A stretch of DNA of 64,000 nt, taken from positions 1 to 64,000 of the forward strand of contig JBFMGQ010000012.1 in the NCBI GenBank assembly GCA_040752515.1, read 5' to 3'. Position 1 is the stretch's first letter. Each line of letters starts with the position of its first letter. A program made the translations under genes and the position numbers. Below the pieces are notes generated by a model, which saw only the letters and a list, made by a program, of their open reading frames with translations, was not told the DNA's origin and searched no databases. Positions 9,701 through 18,500 of the stretch are shown in pieces. The stretch comes from Tenuifilum sp040752515 (GTDB lineage Bacteria; Bacteroidota; Bacteroidia; Bacteroidales; Tenuifilaceae).

Positions 9701-11153
9701 CGGTGATATTCCAGGTTGAGGCTGTTGTTCCAGCTGAAAGGGTAGCGGTTCCGTTTACTGCCAAATTGCCATTTACGTTTAAATTGCCATTACAAGTTTT
9801 GGTTGTACCATCAGTAGCAATGGTAAGGTTGCCATACTGTGGCACAGCTGAAACCGTTTGTGCTCCTCCGGCCTGGTAAACAACAGTGCTTGCAGGATCC
9901 AGGGTGATATTACCAGCAACATAATTTGAAGGGAAAAGCACATTTGTAACATTCCCAGTATTACCCAATGATAACGTTGTTCCAGCAGCCATGGTAAAAT
10001 TCCTTGCTGCATTTCCCGTTATTTGGAAAGTGTTAGTGTAAAGGTTTGCCGTTCCGGTTATTGAGAGGTCCCCATTTACGGTGATTGCACCCAAGAGTGT
10101 TTTTGTTCCTGAGCCAGCCATTATTAAATTACCATAGGTGGGAGTAGATGATACATTTTGAGCTCCATTGGTTTGGTAAACCACCGTACTGTTCGCGTTC
10201 AATGAGATATTTGCAGCAGTATAATTGGTCGGAAAAGAAACAGCCAGTGCATTGTCGGTCCTACCCAAGGTAAGGCTCGTGCCGGCAGCCATTGTTAGGG
10301 TACCAGCATTGTTTCCTGTAATTTGATATACATCCGAGGCAAGAGTAGCTGTTCCTTGGATAGACAAATTCCTATTAACAGTAATAAAACCATTTAAGGT
10401 TTTTGTACCACTGCCGGATATTGTTAAGTTATAGTACCCATAAGCTCCAACAGTCTGATCTGTAGTGTTATTGTAATTTATAGTACCATTTGTGGGTGCC
10501 GTAGCCCCACCACCAGCTGCGCTGGTTATGCCGCCCCCAGAAATTGTACCACCAATGTTTATAGTACCATTACCCGAAAAAAGAACGTATGTTCTTAAAT
10601 TGGTTGAATTCATAGTGATATCACCGGAAACATTAATTGTTCCTGTGGTTAATGAAACATAAGCATCACTATTGTTGTTACCCCCCGTTGAATTAATGTT
10701 AATGCTATTACAGGTTAATACACCCCCAGCAACTGCTATGTATTTTGAAACATTTACATTGTTTGAACTAACAGTTACACTGCCTGTTACTGTAAGAGAG
10801 TTTGCTGCTGAAAAGGATAAGTTTGTTGCATTTGCTCCTGATGCAATAATTAATGAACCTATGCTATTTGCTGGTGTAACGTTTAGCGTTACATTATGAT
10901 TGTTTTGTATAGTTACCGTTCCTGTACCAGGATTCTGTCCAGGGAAATCAGTAGCAGCAACCCAACTGCCACCATCGTAACGCTGCCATATAGCTACAGT
11001 ATTCCAGTTTCCTCCGCTGGTCGTTCTGTAATCGCCTGCAACCTGCGCCCTTGCAGAAAGGGTAAAAATTAGGGTAAACGTTAACAAGAACAATCCCTTA
11101 TAATTCAAGAGATTTAACCCCTGAAACTTTTCTGATTTCCTATTAGTAATCAT
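750..11153 (-). CDS. giant beta-strand-repeat surface protein 1
   Basis: Predicted exported protein of about 3467 residues, assuming start ATG at 11151-11153, 12 codons inside the longest frame. This start puts a signal peptide at the N-terminus (hydrophobic LLTFTLIFTLSA, cleavage near ARAQ). The body is Gly/Asn/Thr/Ser-rich, with hundreds of short T-V-N-G-N-L-type strands expected to fold as beta-helix or beta-solenoid. Module starts with a G-x-W-x-x-x-x-x-W signature (SGNWNDPATWTSDPGG and relatives) occur near residues 50, 763, 1748 and 2675. Ig/PKD-like domains begin near 3103 (PVCGDSG; later SSICDGDHSELTITLSGG). The C-terminus ends in YKIPETGPQYHAPNNFAF. It is paralogous to the giant at 12570-25040. 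I see no type A or B type IX secretion C-terminal domain. Adhesin or outer-surface layer role is inference. Confidence 0.85.
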   Translation of the reverse strand: MITNRKSEKFQGLNLLNYKGLFLLTFTLIFTLSARAQVAGDYRTTSGGNWNTVAIWQRYDGGSWVAATDFPGQNPGTGTVTIQNNHNVTLNVTPANSIGSLIIASGANATNLSFSAANSLTVTGSVTVSSNNVNVSKYIAVAGGVLTCNSININSTGGNNNSDAYVSLTTGTINVSGDITMNSTNLRTYVLFSGNGTINIGGTISGGGITSAAGGGATAPTNGTINYNNTTDQTVGAYGYYNLTISGSGTKTLNGFITVNRNLSIQGTATLASDVYQITGNNAGTLTMAAGTSLTLGRTDNALAVSFPTNYTAANISLNANSTVVYQTNGAQNVSSTPTYGNLIMAGSGTKTLLGAITVNGDLSITGTANLYTNTFQITGNAARNFTMAAGTTLSLGNTGNVTNVLFPSNYVAGNITLDPASTVVYQAGGAQTVSAVPQYGNLTIATDGTTKTCNGNLNVNGNLAVNGTATLSAGTTASTWNITGNVTIDGTLNFGTTNAKTLNITGNLVDNTGTITMTGAGLAHQLNLYGASNSITTLNTTAGSNSTVSYLAAGNQQIITTPNYQNLVINGGGAKTAIGNSTVNGVLTINNGLLQLGNFNITIQNTSATAIQGTFGSTTYIDINGTGYVQQAVAAATSYTIPIGSNGVYAPVIASNITGSTYLRFRTVYSATLGSQYLKRYWQVSGSGATTATLTFQYDVTENPVDPSSIWVRPTAGAWATPSGTQSFNDVAKTFTITGTSNISAVTSEWTAGYPPKTFFSYKSGNWNDPATWTSDPGGTTWNNIGTPTTDGDIVVILSGRTVTLTADVATTNLELNINGGGILDMSTFRFTNTLKEFDGQGTLKLASVNFPSATTNTFVNAGGGITEYYNSANFTLPAAQTTYNTLRINAPGVTATQLHNLTLNGDLHVMRGTYRINDNTAARRELTIYGSVTVENGASITVGNGVTNTTTNPTAVAEGGTAPYTNYYYTQSHTVRVYGDFTNYGTVRFTNLTYPVYNLLPPTTAGATSGYATVYFLGNTSNNLRCEGITDFYNLVLSKGVDQTYSLTVYSTQYEYFRLFGANIAGGYGGGANPNLDKALWIHSGTLVLQGTTIIPSLSEGACDTGTGGPISDFFVPGNGALVLDGDNVVILTTADDYREVNVAYNVTAPNNAAMGINTGAGCSSFSIYGLFKINKGYISTRESGGFIQWAVASGQFEINGGVVDAKQYRSAGAGGGLASFTQTGGTFHLRGRFRRTPTAYTTVNDLVNAPLGTNRIAGGLQGALGSFNLNEAANVFNMSGGTIYIYDVCGDGSTAAQQKAFEVLSDPNNIEVTGGSVVIMPYTGTALGDSPNFRVISRAAFGNFSVSRQSSTSVVLLDTYPMSVLGNFSLLSGDFNANNLNVTIGGNMFVANGTTYTTGTNWTIFNGLSNQTITANTATPLVFKKFRMELASGKILNFSGTQADFHVQDSVMLVSGTLNDNGKTITLISSATTTTSYFYNNTLHLGSGKIVIADDDPTVIASNGSGIFRNLELNNTDALAAPVSLSGNITINGTLTFSQDKIFNIGTYSLTFGSSATIAGYGANRYIQTDGDAGNGGVIRTFASGSNTFTYPVGAASTNHAAPAYTPVTITINGTPTSWGNIAVVPVGYEHPATTTKNRSLSYYWRVKTSGMTLGSATATLGFTYVQTDVVTGAGITEDGYVAARFDVNTSTWSKGNASDVDEANNIVGEPGTGTFLENASFLDGDYTAGDDNPTNPFGTPTVYYSRQSGLWSNVNTWSLTGHSGAPAATVPGAGDIVIIGGNDSVYLATNLTTPNADPRSCAILKIERGSALDIGFNPASNFSLVLNHPNGNGNFRVACDYDSPSTFQFPGGDYSDFNVNIGTTELYTTNPIAGTTYYLPNGITSYGNLILSPLGGSNVIFPNNNLLIYGNLITRGQNADSWFCPVWNVNYPTPPTARIAKTITVNGDLDIQGGGLVWYGGGAITQTFVVNGDVLVNDNSAIDNWDASSARMSIGGSLVNNTTGAAGGGITTPRECDFRNIPLTFFGSNTSSVTNQRNNPITRFGNVTINKGSSQADSLIIDIGGTLTTLTDNWLTLSNGTLVYRRTNPNSDFTISTTTPFVIPETAGLYIDYPNNSGNRNILIANSNVNTNDVTLAGKLTVKAGRVFVGPTNGTTNNNNDIVYTGDGNSTLVVSGGQLFVNGQIRRNTSTTTGVLKYYQSGGEVIVNGQGGDATALTRAKLEVTNTGSVFNMSGGSLTIVRGGGTTFGDLFIRPASGSVTGGQIIFTQTPSSWATVDAVQNYRMDANVTLNNLVITGKSAATARNATLTLMVNHLVLNGSLTLTNSNSFLTANNINVTLKGDFTNNGTYTPGTNTTTFNGNTQSILGTSLTTFNNLVVNPITSVTLGSSDIAVSGNLTLSSGTLACGNYKVTLAGNLTNNATYTDNGDGTGIVLKGSGLQYVSGTGTFSTLELFNSNGARLQNSISLNKNLVLTLGNLDINQYMLNLGVNSNIMGSPFSASKMVVVDGVFSNVGIRKYFSSYSGPSQTFTYPIGVTGKYTPVVFTYTDNTTTGYIRVNAINDHHPGVIDPTRVLQYYWEVENNAVAGLNGSLVFKYKDVDVQGSETDYIAARTVGGTSWSKAAPGAGTDNVDETNNTITFYLSNTNDLNGEFTAGEDPAIPNNIPQFTSTKDGNWNDPSVWVQSGGDPYTLTGGPNGFIVTISASDTVTINQNQAFTYRTTINGTLRAPQPYYGHNIGIVQGQGTLYLDGGPFPAGRYDSFVDCSTGGTIEYGGSTNYNVVADLYSQIRRLHFTGTGSRYLPNKNLTICEQLLINGPTLDNSVNNRQLTILGTMERYGTGAFRAGTGANAVVEFAGSSAQNLGGALGDFTGTNKFNHFKINNTNGININSAGNIEVGGNLYLTNGNIVTTSANQFIITNTAINCVIPAGGSSSSYVDGPLTKRILSGDEFKFPIGKGSTVGNKIKLSSSTPGTIDWTAEFFNPNPTYNSYAAPLTYVNSMEYWRVSAASGSQAYVGLDWDAASDLTPLMTQNGLSDMRVAYDNSGTWTELSSTATGNSTAGTVTTSARVTIPAAGTQNFTTACINTTKPRARFNPSGPVCGDSGIPVIFIGSVRPLNYTLSYTKDGVAQTPVTVTAEPYVLPTDAIGATYQLTGFTYNVPASPTTGVVDPTPVTTYTRPTTADAGVDQSLCGATSATLAANTPTIGTGQWSIISGLGGTVVQPTVPNSVFNGINGNNYTLRWTITNGGCTSTDDVNISFPLLPEKPAAFVTYDDNVCQGDINVGYSVANNPSLTYTWSYSGTGATIVGSGNSISIDYASNATSGNVSVYTTNGCGDSDPLTLAVTVNERPSATIAISGSSSICDGDHSELTITLSGGTSPYNYQLTDGTNTYDFNNVTSPHVYTTPNLVWSGPNPDKVITYSITTVTSTNGCSNTGSNTVDIHVYKIPETGPQYHAPNNFAF

Positions 11154-11218
11154 GGTATCTTGTGTATTTCTTATTGTCAGCTTTAACATGGTTAATCGGA
11201 ATTACTTCAAAAATGTTT

Positions 11219-11251
11219 CAAATATACCTATAAAATAAGCAATGTCTTCAA
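11219..11251 (-). promoter_or_regulatory. candidate Bacteroidota promoter for giant protein 1
   Basis: On the minus strand TATATTTG (plus 11219-11226) matches the Bacteroidota -7 consensus TAnnTTTG. A TTG lies 22 bases upstream (plus 11249-11251), near the expected -33 position. The start codon chosen for the giant gene is about 65 bases downstream, leaving a leader of roughly 60 bases. Confidence 0.5.
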
Positions 11252-11442
11252 TGCAAAAACCAATCCAAAAGTTGTATAATTATGTTTATCATACTATTAT
11301 GATAATCTACCTTGATTTATAAAGTCCGATAATGGGAAATGAGTGTTTAGTTTTTGGGGTATAAAGTTCAAGGTTAAAGGATAAAGGATAAAAATTTAAA
11401 ATTTCAGATTTCAGATTCAAGATTTTAGGTAATCTCTTATGC

Positions 11443-11545
11443 CATCAACCACCAACCATCAACTAAATCGGTATCACAGGGTTTCACAGTGAAACACGGT
11501 GTTGCACAGTGTAAATCAGCATAATCTGCGTCATCTGTGTTCCAT
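11443..11545 (-). repeat. compound intergenic repeat, reverse orientation
   Basis: CATCAACCACCAACCATCAAC, then GTTTCACAGTGAAACACGG and GCACAGTGTAAATC, then CTGCGTCATCTGTGTTCCAT are the reverse complements of modules M3, M2 and M1, in mirrored order. The M2 part is itself palindromic. The copy lies between the two giant genes. No ORF of interest is seen here. Confidence 0.75.
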
Positions 11546-11570
11546 CTCGATTCACGAACAACGAACAATG

Positions 11571-11910
11571 CTCCCAGCCCTGTAGGGGCGAAACATTTGT
11601 AACCCCATGTCTACTCCCACATGTATAGCGATGCACGAAATGCCTTTACCAAAGAGCAAAGGTGAAACTTTGCATCGCAAAAGAAAAATCATTACAAAGA
11701 ATTATTTGCACGTTCTTTCTTGTCTTGATACAAGAAAGAACCAAAGAAAATCAAGGCTGAAAAGCCCGACCCGATGGGTGCCCCGAGGGTGGAACTGCTG
11801 CGCGATACTTTTCGCCACACCTGCGGCGTGGCTCATCTGGTATCGCTTACTAAGCCCACCGCCATGTACCACCCCCGACCCATTGCCGGGTCAGGCTTTT
11901 ATGCCACTGC
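11571..11910 (+). repeat. approximately 340-bp dispersed repeat, copy A
   Basis: Closely matched by 25404-25751 in direct orientation, with a shorter relative at 12107-12244. Order of parts: CCCTGTAGGGGCG palindrome; AAACATTTGTAACCC; the GCGATGCA/TGCATCGC element (11628-11678); a perfect hairpin TTCTTTCTTGT/ACAAGAAAGAA (11713-11740); and CCCGACCCGATGGGTGCCCCG followed by a C-rich tail ending GGCTTTTATGCCACTGC. The ORFs through it differ in frame content between copies and show no conserved protein, so I treat it as non-coding. Confidence 0.75.
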
Positions 11911-12026
11911 ATGGTTCTTCCGCTCCTTTCTTTCTCTGGGTAAAGTGCTGGGGAGAAGCCGTTTTCCATATTCAACCTAGATGACCCCTCTAAATCTCCC
12001 CTGAAAGGCGAGACTTTAACGGCGCT

Positions 12027-12049
12027 CCCCTCTCCTGTCAGGAGAGGGG
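12027..12049. repeat. CCCCTCTCC/GGAGAGGGG palindrome
   Basis: A perfect nine-base inverted repeat with a TGTCA spacer, followed by TGGGGGTGAGG. This is a very widely dispersed bacterial intergenic palindrome. No T-run follows, and no gene on either side ends at this point, so a terminator role is not supported. Confidence 0.65.
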
Positions 12050-12070
12050 TGGGGGTGAGGTCGTTTTTCA

Positions 12071-12102
12071 CGAACAACGAACAACGAACAACGAGCAACG
12101 AA
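12071..12102. repeat. short tandem CGAACAACGAACAA array
   Basis: About four tandem copies of a seven-base unit (ACGAACA). Single copies of the same unit also sit at 11553-11568, next to copy A of the 340-bp repeat, so this microsatellite seems to be part of the repeat's edge. Confidence 0.6.
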
Positions 12103-12106
12103 AACC

Positions 12107-12244
12107 GCTTCCAGCCCCGTAGGGGCGTAATATTTGTATCTCCTCGGCTACTCCCTATGTATTGCGATGCACGCAATGCATAAACCAAAAAGTAACACTG
12201 AAACGTTGCATCGCATCAGGATGGCATAGCAAAGAGCAATTGAC
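12107..12244 (+). repeat. partial copy of the 340-bp dispersed repeat
   Basis: Starts with GCTTCCAGCCCCGTAGGGGC and AATATTTGTATC, then the GCGATGCA...TGCATCGC element at 12164-12214, then ends after GCAAAGAGCAATTGAC. It lacks the large hairpin and the C-rich tail found in the full copies at 11571-11910 and 25404-25751. Confidence 0.7.
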
Positions 12245-12283
12245 GTAATACCAATCAAAAGGCATAAAGGATTAAAGGCACAA

Positions 12284-12317
12284 AGAGATGCTTCGACAAA
12301 GCTCCGCACGACATTAG
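12284..12317 (-). repeat. dispersed GATGCTTCGAC...repeat
   Basis: AGATGCTTCGACAAAGCTCC followed by GCACGACATTAGG is the reverse orientation of the TCATGCTGAG...GAAGCATCTC family seen at 246-278. Single copy, no coding signal. Confidence 0.6.
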
Positions 12318-12337
12318 GACTAAAATCTCTATTCTAA

Positions 12338-12398
12338 CAACCATCAACTGTCAACCATCAACTGTCAACCATCAACTGTCAACTGTCAACCATCAACT
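12338..12398. repeat. CAACCATCAACTGT tandem microrepeat
   Basis: About four copies of CAACCATCAACTGT with small variations, related to module M3 (GTTGATGGTTGACAGTTG) read on the other strand. A longer array is at 26077-26151. The unit is too short and has no unique spacers, so it is not CRISPR. Between 12399 and the giant gene start only A/T-rich sequence without a convincing promoter box is seen. Confidence 0.7.
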
Positions 12399-12569
12399 AT
12401 ATCATCTGCTTTATAATATTATTAACATTTAACCAAACCTGTTTTACATTTTCGGGCAAAAATTGATGTCGCTTGTTAAAATAATTATATGTAAGAAAAA
12501 GAATAAGAATAAGATATGAAAAATGGATTACTTTTTGTAAAATTGTATAAGGTTAAATATGCAAAAAAA

Positions 12570-15500
12570 ATGAAACGTTTATTACTGGTAAGTACCCTTG
12601 CTATTATGTCGGTTTGTGCTGTGGTGGCGCAAAATGTTAACGATTTCCGTACTGTTGCCGATGGCAATTGGAGTAATGTTGCATACTGGGAACGATACGA
12701 TGGTAGCAGCTGGGTTGCAGCCACTTACTACCCCGGAAATGGTTCAACTAACGAGGTTACAGTAAGTAACAGCATAACCCTGGACGTTTCCATAAGCATT
12801 CCCACCCTTACCATAATAGGAACGCTAACGGGTTCGGGAAACAATACCCTGACCACAACAGGCAATTTATCATGTCCAGGTACTCTGAGTTGGACAGATA
12901 ATGCTGGTGGAGCAATAAGCGTGCAAGGGAATCTTACTATTAGCGGTTCGTTTGGCATTTTTAACCAAAACTTGACCGTAAACGGTACTACCACATTAAA
13001 CGGTAATGGGACTTTCACCGATGGTAGCGATACTGGCATTAACCAGTTTTCAGGAACAGTAACGCTTAACAACGCTTCGGCATTTACATCAAGTGCAGTT
13101 ACTACAACCGGAAGAATGATTTTTGGGGCAAACTTTACCCACAGTTCCACCGGAACTGCTCAGATTGGAACGGCTTCAATAGCTGGAAACCTTGAGGTAA
13201 ACAGCGGTACATTTTCCAAAACAGCCGCAGGAACTTTAACGGTTACAGGAACTACCACTCTTAACGGATCGGGAGCATTAAGTATAACCAGCAATAGCCA
13301 ATCCGATTTTGTGGGCAAGGTTACCCTTAACGGTAGTTCAACATGGACAACTACTGCAGTAAACACAACAGGTCGCCTTACCTTGGCTAATGGATTGGAG
13401 CAAAACTCCACAGGTACCATTCAGTTTGGTTCCTGTACCTTTCAAACAAATGCTCAAAGTATTGCAATTTCAAACAATACCGGAAATGTAAGTTTTGCTA
13501 ATACTGTTAGCGTTGCATCAAATCTTACAGTAGACAATCTTGGCGATGGAACAGGAGCAGGAGAGGTTCGCTTTAACGGCGATGTAACCATTCAGGATAA
13601 CATTACGCTTACATCAAACCGAACAATAATTATTTATGGTACCCTAAATGGCGCTTCAGCAACATCAACCTTTGTTAACAACTCAACCCTTGAGTACAGG
13701 GGCATAAACGCTCCCATGACAACAGGTGTTTTTGATGTTGATAATGTAGGAACAACAGTAAATTACTCACGCGATGGGAACCAAATAGTTACTCCTGCAA
13801 CCTATCACCATTTGATAGTTAGCAGAGAGGGTAGCAATACCACACTACGAACTAAAACTCTTGGCGCTGGTACAACCTTTACTGTTAACGGAAACCTAAC
13901 CATAAATGAGTATAATTATCTTTACTTTAGTAGTACCACAAATAACCAAACGCTGACTGTTGCAGGAAACCTGGAACTCACAGCAACAAATTCCTACCTA
14001 TACACTCCGAATGTTGACGTTACCCACAACCTTGTTGTCAACGGCTACATTAATAATATTGGTTCTATTTATCTCCAGTACTCAACAACACGTTATACCG
14101 ATGTTACCTTAAATGGTGAGGGCGAAATACTTAAAGGAACAGGTAGTTTCCGTTTCAGGAACCTTACTCTTACGGCTGCCAACAATAAAACCAGCACGGC
14201 AAGCGGTAATATTGATTTTTACCCCGGAACTTCTGGTAATGCTTTTACAAACAATGGTGGAACTTTCACCGCTACTGCAGGGACTTTCAGGTTTATGGAT
14301 AGTTTTAGTATTGCAGGCAGTGGCGATATTGCTTTTAACAACCTGCAATGCGGTAACAACAATCAGACCATTCAAACATTAAACAGAGATGTAACAGTAA
14401 ACGGTACACTTACACTTAACCATAGCAATACAGCCAACAGCTATTTTGATTTGAATGGTTACACTCTCAATGTTTACGGCAGTTTTACCCGTTCTAATAG
14501 CGGTGAATTTGGTAGCAGCAATACTGCATCGGTACTTAACCTGGGTAATGGAAACACCCCAACCGTTTCAGGTACCCTAAATTTTGAAACCGGATTTAAT
14601 ACCCTGGGCACTTTGAACCACAATGTGGTTAATGGCGGCACCTACTATAGCATAGGTTCAGCTGTGTTAATAAATAACTTCAACATTATTAGCGGTGAGC
14701 TGCGTTCAACAGCAAACACTACCATTAGAACATCGTGGAGCAATAATGGAACATACAGTCAAACTGCCAATACAACTTACTTTGATAATTCCGGTAACAC
14801 AATTACCATTAACGGAAATGGTATAAATTCATTCTGGAATCTTGAAATATCGGCAGGAACTACGGTTACAACCGCTAACGATATCTACATAAAGGCAAAC
14901 CTTGTGGTCTCAAGCAATGCTTCACCAGCATTTAATGCTACTGGCGGTACGGTTTACTTTAGTCAAACCGGAGGAACGCAGTACATTCAGGGTTCTGGTA
15001 CTGGTGAAACAAACTTTAACAATCTGATATTTAACTCGACAGGCAATAAATATATTGCTCGGGATATTAATGTAACAAATACCCTTACAGTTGAAGCTGT
15101 AGCAACAACGGTATACATTGAGAGTTCAGCAAATAGAACTATAAATGCCAACAATTTAACCGTAAATGGCAGGTTGTATGTACAGGATGCAGGTAGCGTT
15201 TCGCATTCAGTAAATGTAAGCGGTGCATTAAGTGTTGGAGCTGGAGCCTACCTTTACTTATGGCGATCTACAACCCGTTATGCCGACTTAACCCTAACAG
15301 GAAGTGGTGATGTTATTAGTGGAAGCGGGTCAATATTTTATATACATAGTATTACTTTTAATAATCCAAATCAAAAGTTCTTAAGCTACAGCGGCAATAT
15401 CGAATTATTTGGCGGAACTCTTACTCCAAACGCTTTTATTAATAACGGTGATTTGTTGCAAGCTCCATCAATCACCTTCAGGTTTAGAGGTAACGATCAA

Positions 15501-18500
15501 ACCTACACCATTTCAGGAACTGGCGACATTGCCTTTGGCACAGTTAGCATTGGAGCCAATACTCGCACTAATGTTATACTTAACCGCGATATTTCCGTTG
15601 ATGGAAATCTGATTTTTAACCTGAGCGATGCGGCAAACTATCTTGACCTAAACGGTTACACGCTAACCCTAAACGGAAACCATACCCGAACCAATAACGG
15701 CCGAATTAGAGGGGGCGGAACAGGTAATATGGTAATAAACGGTAGTGGTAGTTTTACCTCAACCTTTGCTTTTGATCAAACTACCCCAGGAACAACAAAC
15801 CGATTGGCTAGTCTCACCATAAACCGTGGAGCAAGTGGCGAGATGTGGTTAGCCAACCTCATGGAGGTTGATAATCTTACCATTACCGATGGGATACTGA
15901 ATTCAAGAGCTGGTAGCATACTGGTTCATAGCTCTGCAACAATTAACGGTGGTGCTTTTATTGATAATGCTAATGGTGGCACAAACACGTTTAACGGAAC
16001 GCTAACGGTAAATATTGGTGGAAAGTTTACTCCAACCTCCACATCGGCATTAAGTTTAAGCGGAAATATCCAGAACTATGGTGATTTTAATAAAACCGGC
16101 GGAGGAAACACAACATTCACAGGTAACACAACCATACAGGGCGATTCTGCTGTTTTCTTTGGGGCTGGAGCTGTTCTTGTAAACGATGGGGTTACCGTTA
16201 CCAACCAGATTACTTCCGGTAGCGGTGTTTACATTTACTCCTCCCTTAACGGTAATGGTGCAACGGCAACTTGGGCTAACCAGGGGATACTTACCTATTT
16301 AGGGGCTAACGAGCCTATGGCCACTGGCGTTCTCGATGCATCGTATAACCCTAACACGGTAATTTACAACAGGGATTTGAATAATCAATATATTAAAAAT
16401 ACTACGTATCATAACCTACATCTTCTATCGGGAGGTTACCGACAGATGCGATTGGGCGATGTAACCATCAACGGAAACCTACTTATTGGCGAAGAGAACA
16501 TTTTCTATACCTGGGAGTATCAGGTTTACGGTAATGCTACGGGAACCTTAACTATGCTTAATGCGTCGGAACTCCGCATTGGTCGCGATGTTCCTGCTGC
16601 AACCAATGTCTTCCCAACTGGTTTTGTTCGGGCTAACATCATTTTAGACCCCAACAGCTTGGTAACCTACAATGGTCAAACTCAAAATGTTTCCCATGAG
16701 CCCATTTATGAGAACTTAGCCATTACAAATGGCGGCAATAAAACCATAACCGGCGATATCACTGTAAATGGCTACCTGCGTATGACTGCTGGGACTCTGG
16801 TGTTTGGCACAACATTACGCAATATTACAGTTTATGGCGATTTACTGGCTTCCGGAGGACGTATCGATATGTCCGGTGGAGGGCTAGCTCATGAGCTTAA
16901 CCTGTATGGTGAGGTAAACCAGGCAAATCGCTTTAGCAATGCAGCAAATAGTATTGTCCGGTACCTTTCAACTGCCAACCAAATGATATTTTCACCCACA
17001 GGTGGCGATTGGTATGGTAACCTAGTAATTGATGGCGGAAGCACAAAGTTTTTGGAAGGCTCTGTACAGGTGCGTACCAATATTAACCTCGCTTCAGGCA
17101 TTGTTCAGCTTAATGATTTCGACCTTACTCTTTACCGAACTGCAACAATAAGCGGAACATTCTCAGCAACAAACATGATTGAAACAAATGGTTCTGGTAA
17201 ACTATCAAGAATTTTTAATGCCGGTGGTCAAATTCCAGGAGTTTATCCAGTTGGTTCAAAGGGGAAATATACCCCCATCACAATAAATAGCATTACTGTA
17301 ACTGGAACTGGCGACAGGACATTGAGCTTCAGGGCTGTTCCAGAACGCCATCCCAGTGTTAGCTCCAGCTACGATGCACTTATCCGATACTGGGATGTTA
17401 CAGCCTCTACGGGATACAGCATTACTGCTGCCGATGTAAACTTTACATATTCACCACTGGATGTTATCGGCGACGATACCAAGTACAACGTTTACCGTTG
17501 GGACGGGGCGGCATTCACAAGTCCTGCAGGATCCTCAATTGCATCAAACACCATGTATGTACCCACTGCTCAACCGCTTACCGGACAGTGGACTGCTTAC
17601 GACCCCTTAACTGTACGCCAAACCCTTTACTCATACAAGGATGGAGACTGGAACGACCCCGACACCTGGACAACCGACCCTGCCGGGCAACTGCTGGTAG
17701 GCAGTAGAGTGCCAGCAAGTTCTGACAACGTGGTAATCCTTCAGGGTCGTAATGTTTACCTTACCAGCAACCTCAATACCCGTGGTTTAGTTATCAATAT
17801 CAACGATGGCGGTACACTCGACCTACGGAACTATGCCTTTAACGAGGTGGTTTCAATCCTTGAGGGACAGGGAACCCTGAAGCTTGCCACTAATCAAATG
17901 CCCAATGTGGCAGTTAATAACATTGTTGAGCCTGGTGGGGGAACCGTTGAGTACAACGTACCCGACGCTGCTTTTGACCTAAACAATCAACCCAATTACT
18001 ACAACCTGAAGTTTAATTTGCCCAATGCCTCAAATGTGGCAACCCTGCTAAATAATCTAACCGTTTACGGTAATCTGATTGTTGATAGGGGTGTGTTTAA
18101 AATCTATAAGGACGATCCTACCTCAACCATTTATAGCAGAATAAAAATTGATATTCAGGGCGATCTGCTGGTTAACTCCAATGGTAGTATTCGCACAGGT
18201 ACAGCATCAACCCACGATGCAACACTTCCTGCTCCCGGAACATCGCCAGGATCGGCGGTACCACGCTACTACGATGTTTACCATCAGGTTTACATTAAGG
18301 GTAGCCTAAAGAATAACGGATCGATCCGCTTTGTAAGCGACGACATTAACACTTTCCGTTTCGATACACTTACCACACGTGGGGCAACCACTGTTCGCTT
18401 TTACGGTACCGATAATCAGGTGGCTGAATGTTTTGGTCAAACCGATTTCTACAACCTGATTATCGACAAAGGAATAAATCAGAGCGTGGAGCTAAATATA

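Noticed and set aside
11607..11984. 125-aa ORF within the 340-bp repeat as a gene
   Set aside because: The corresponding frame in the copy at 25404-25751 is not preserved, there is no start context or domain, and the sequence is dominated by palindromes.
12338..12398. CRISPR-like array
   Set aside because: The units are 7-14 bases, directly abutting, without unique spacers and without cas genes.
12490..12545. Promoter of giant protein 2
   Set aside because: TACTTTTTG near 12530 is one base too long for TAnnTTTG, and no TTG lies at proper spacing, so I could not support a site.
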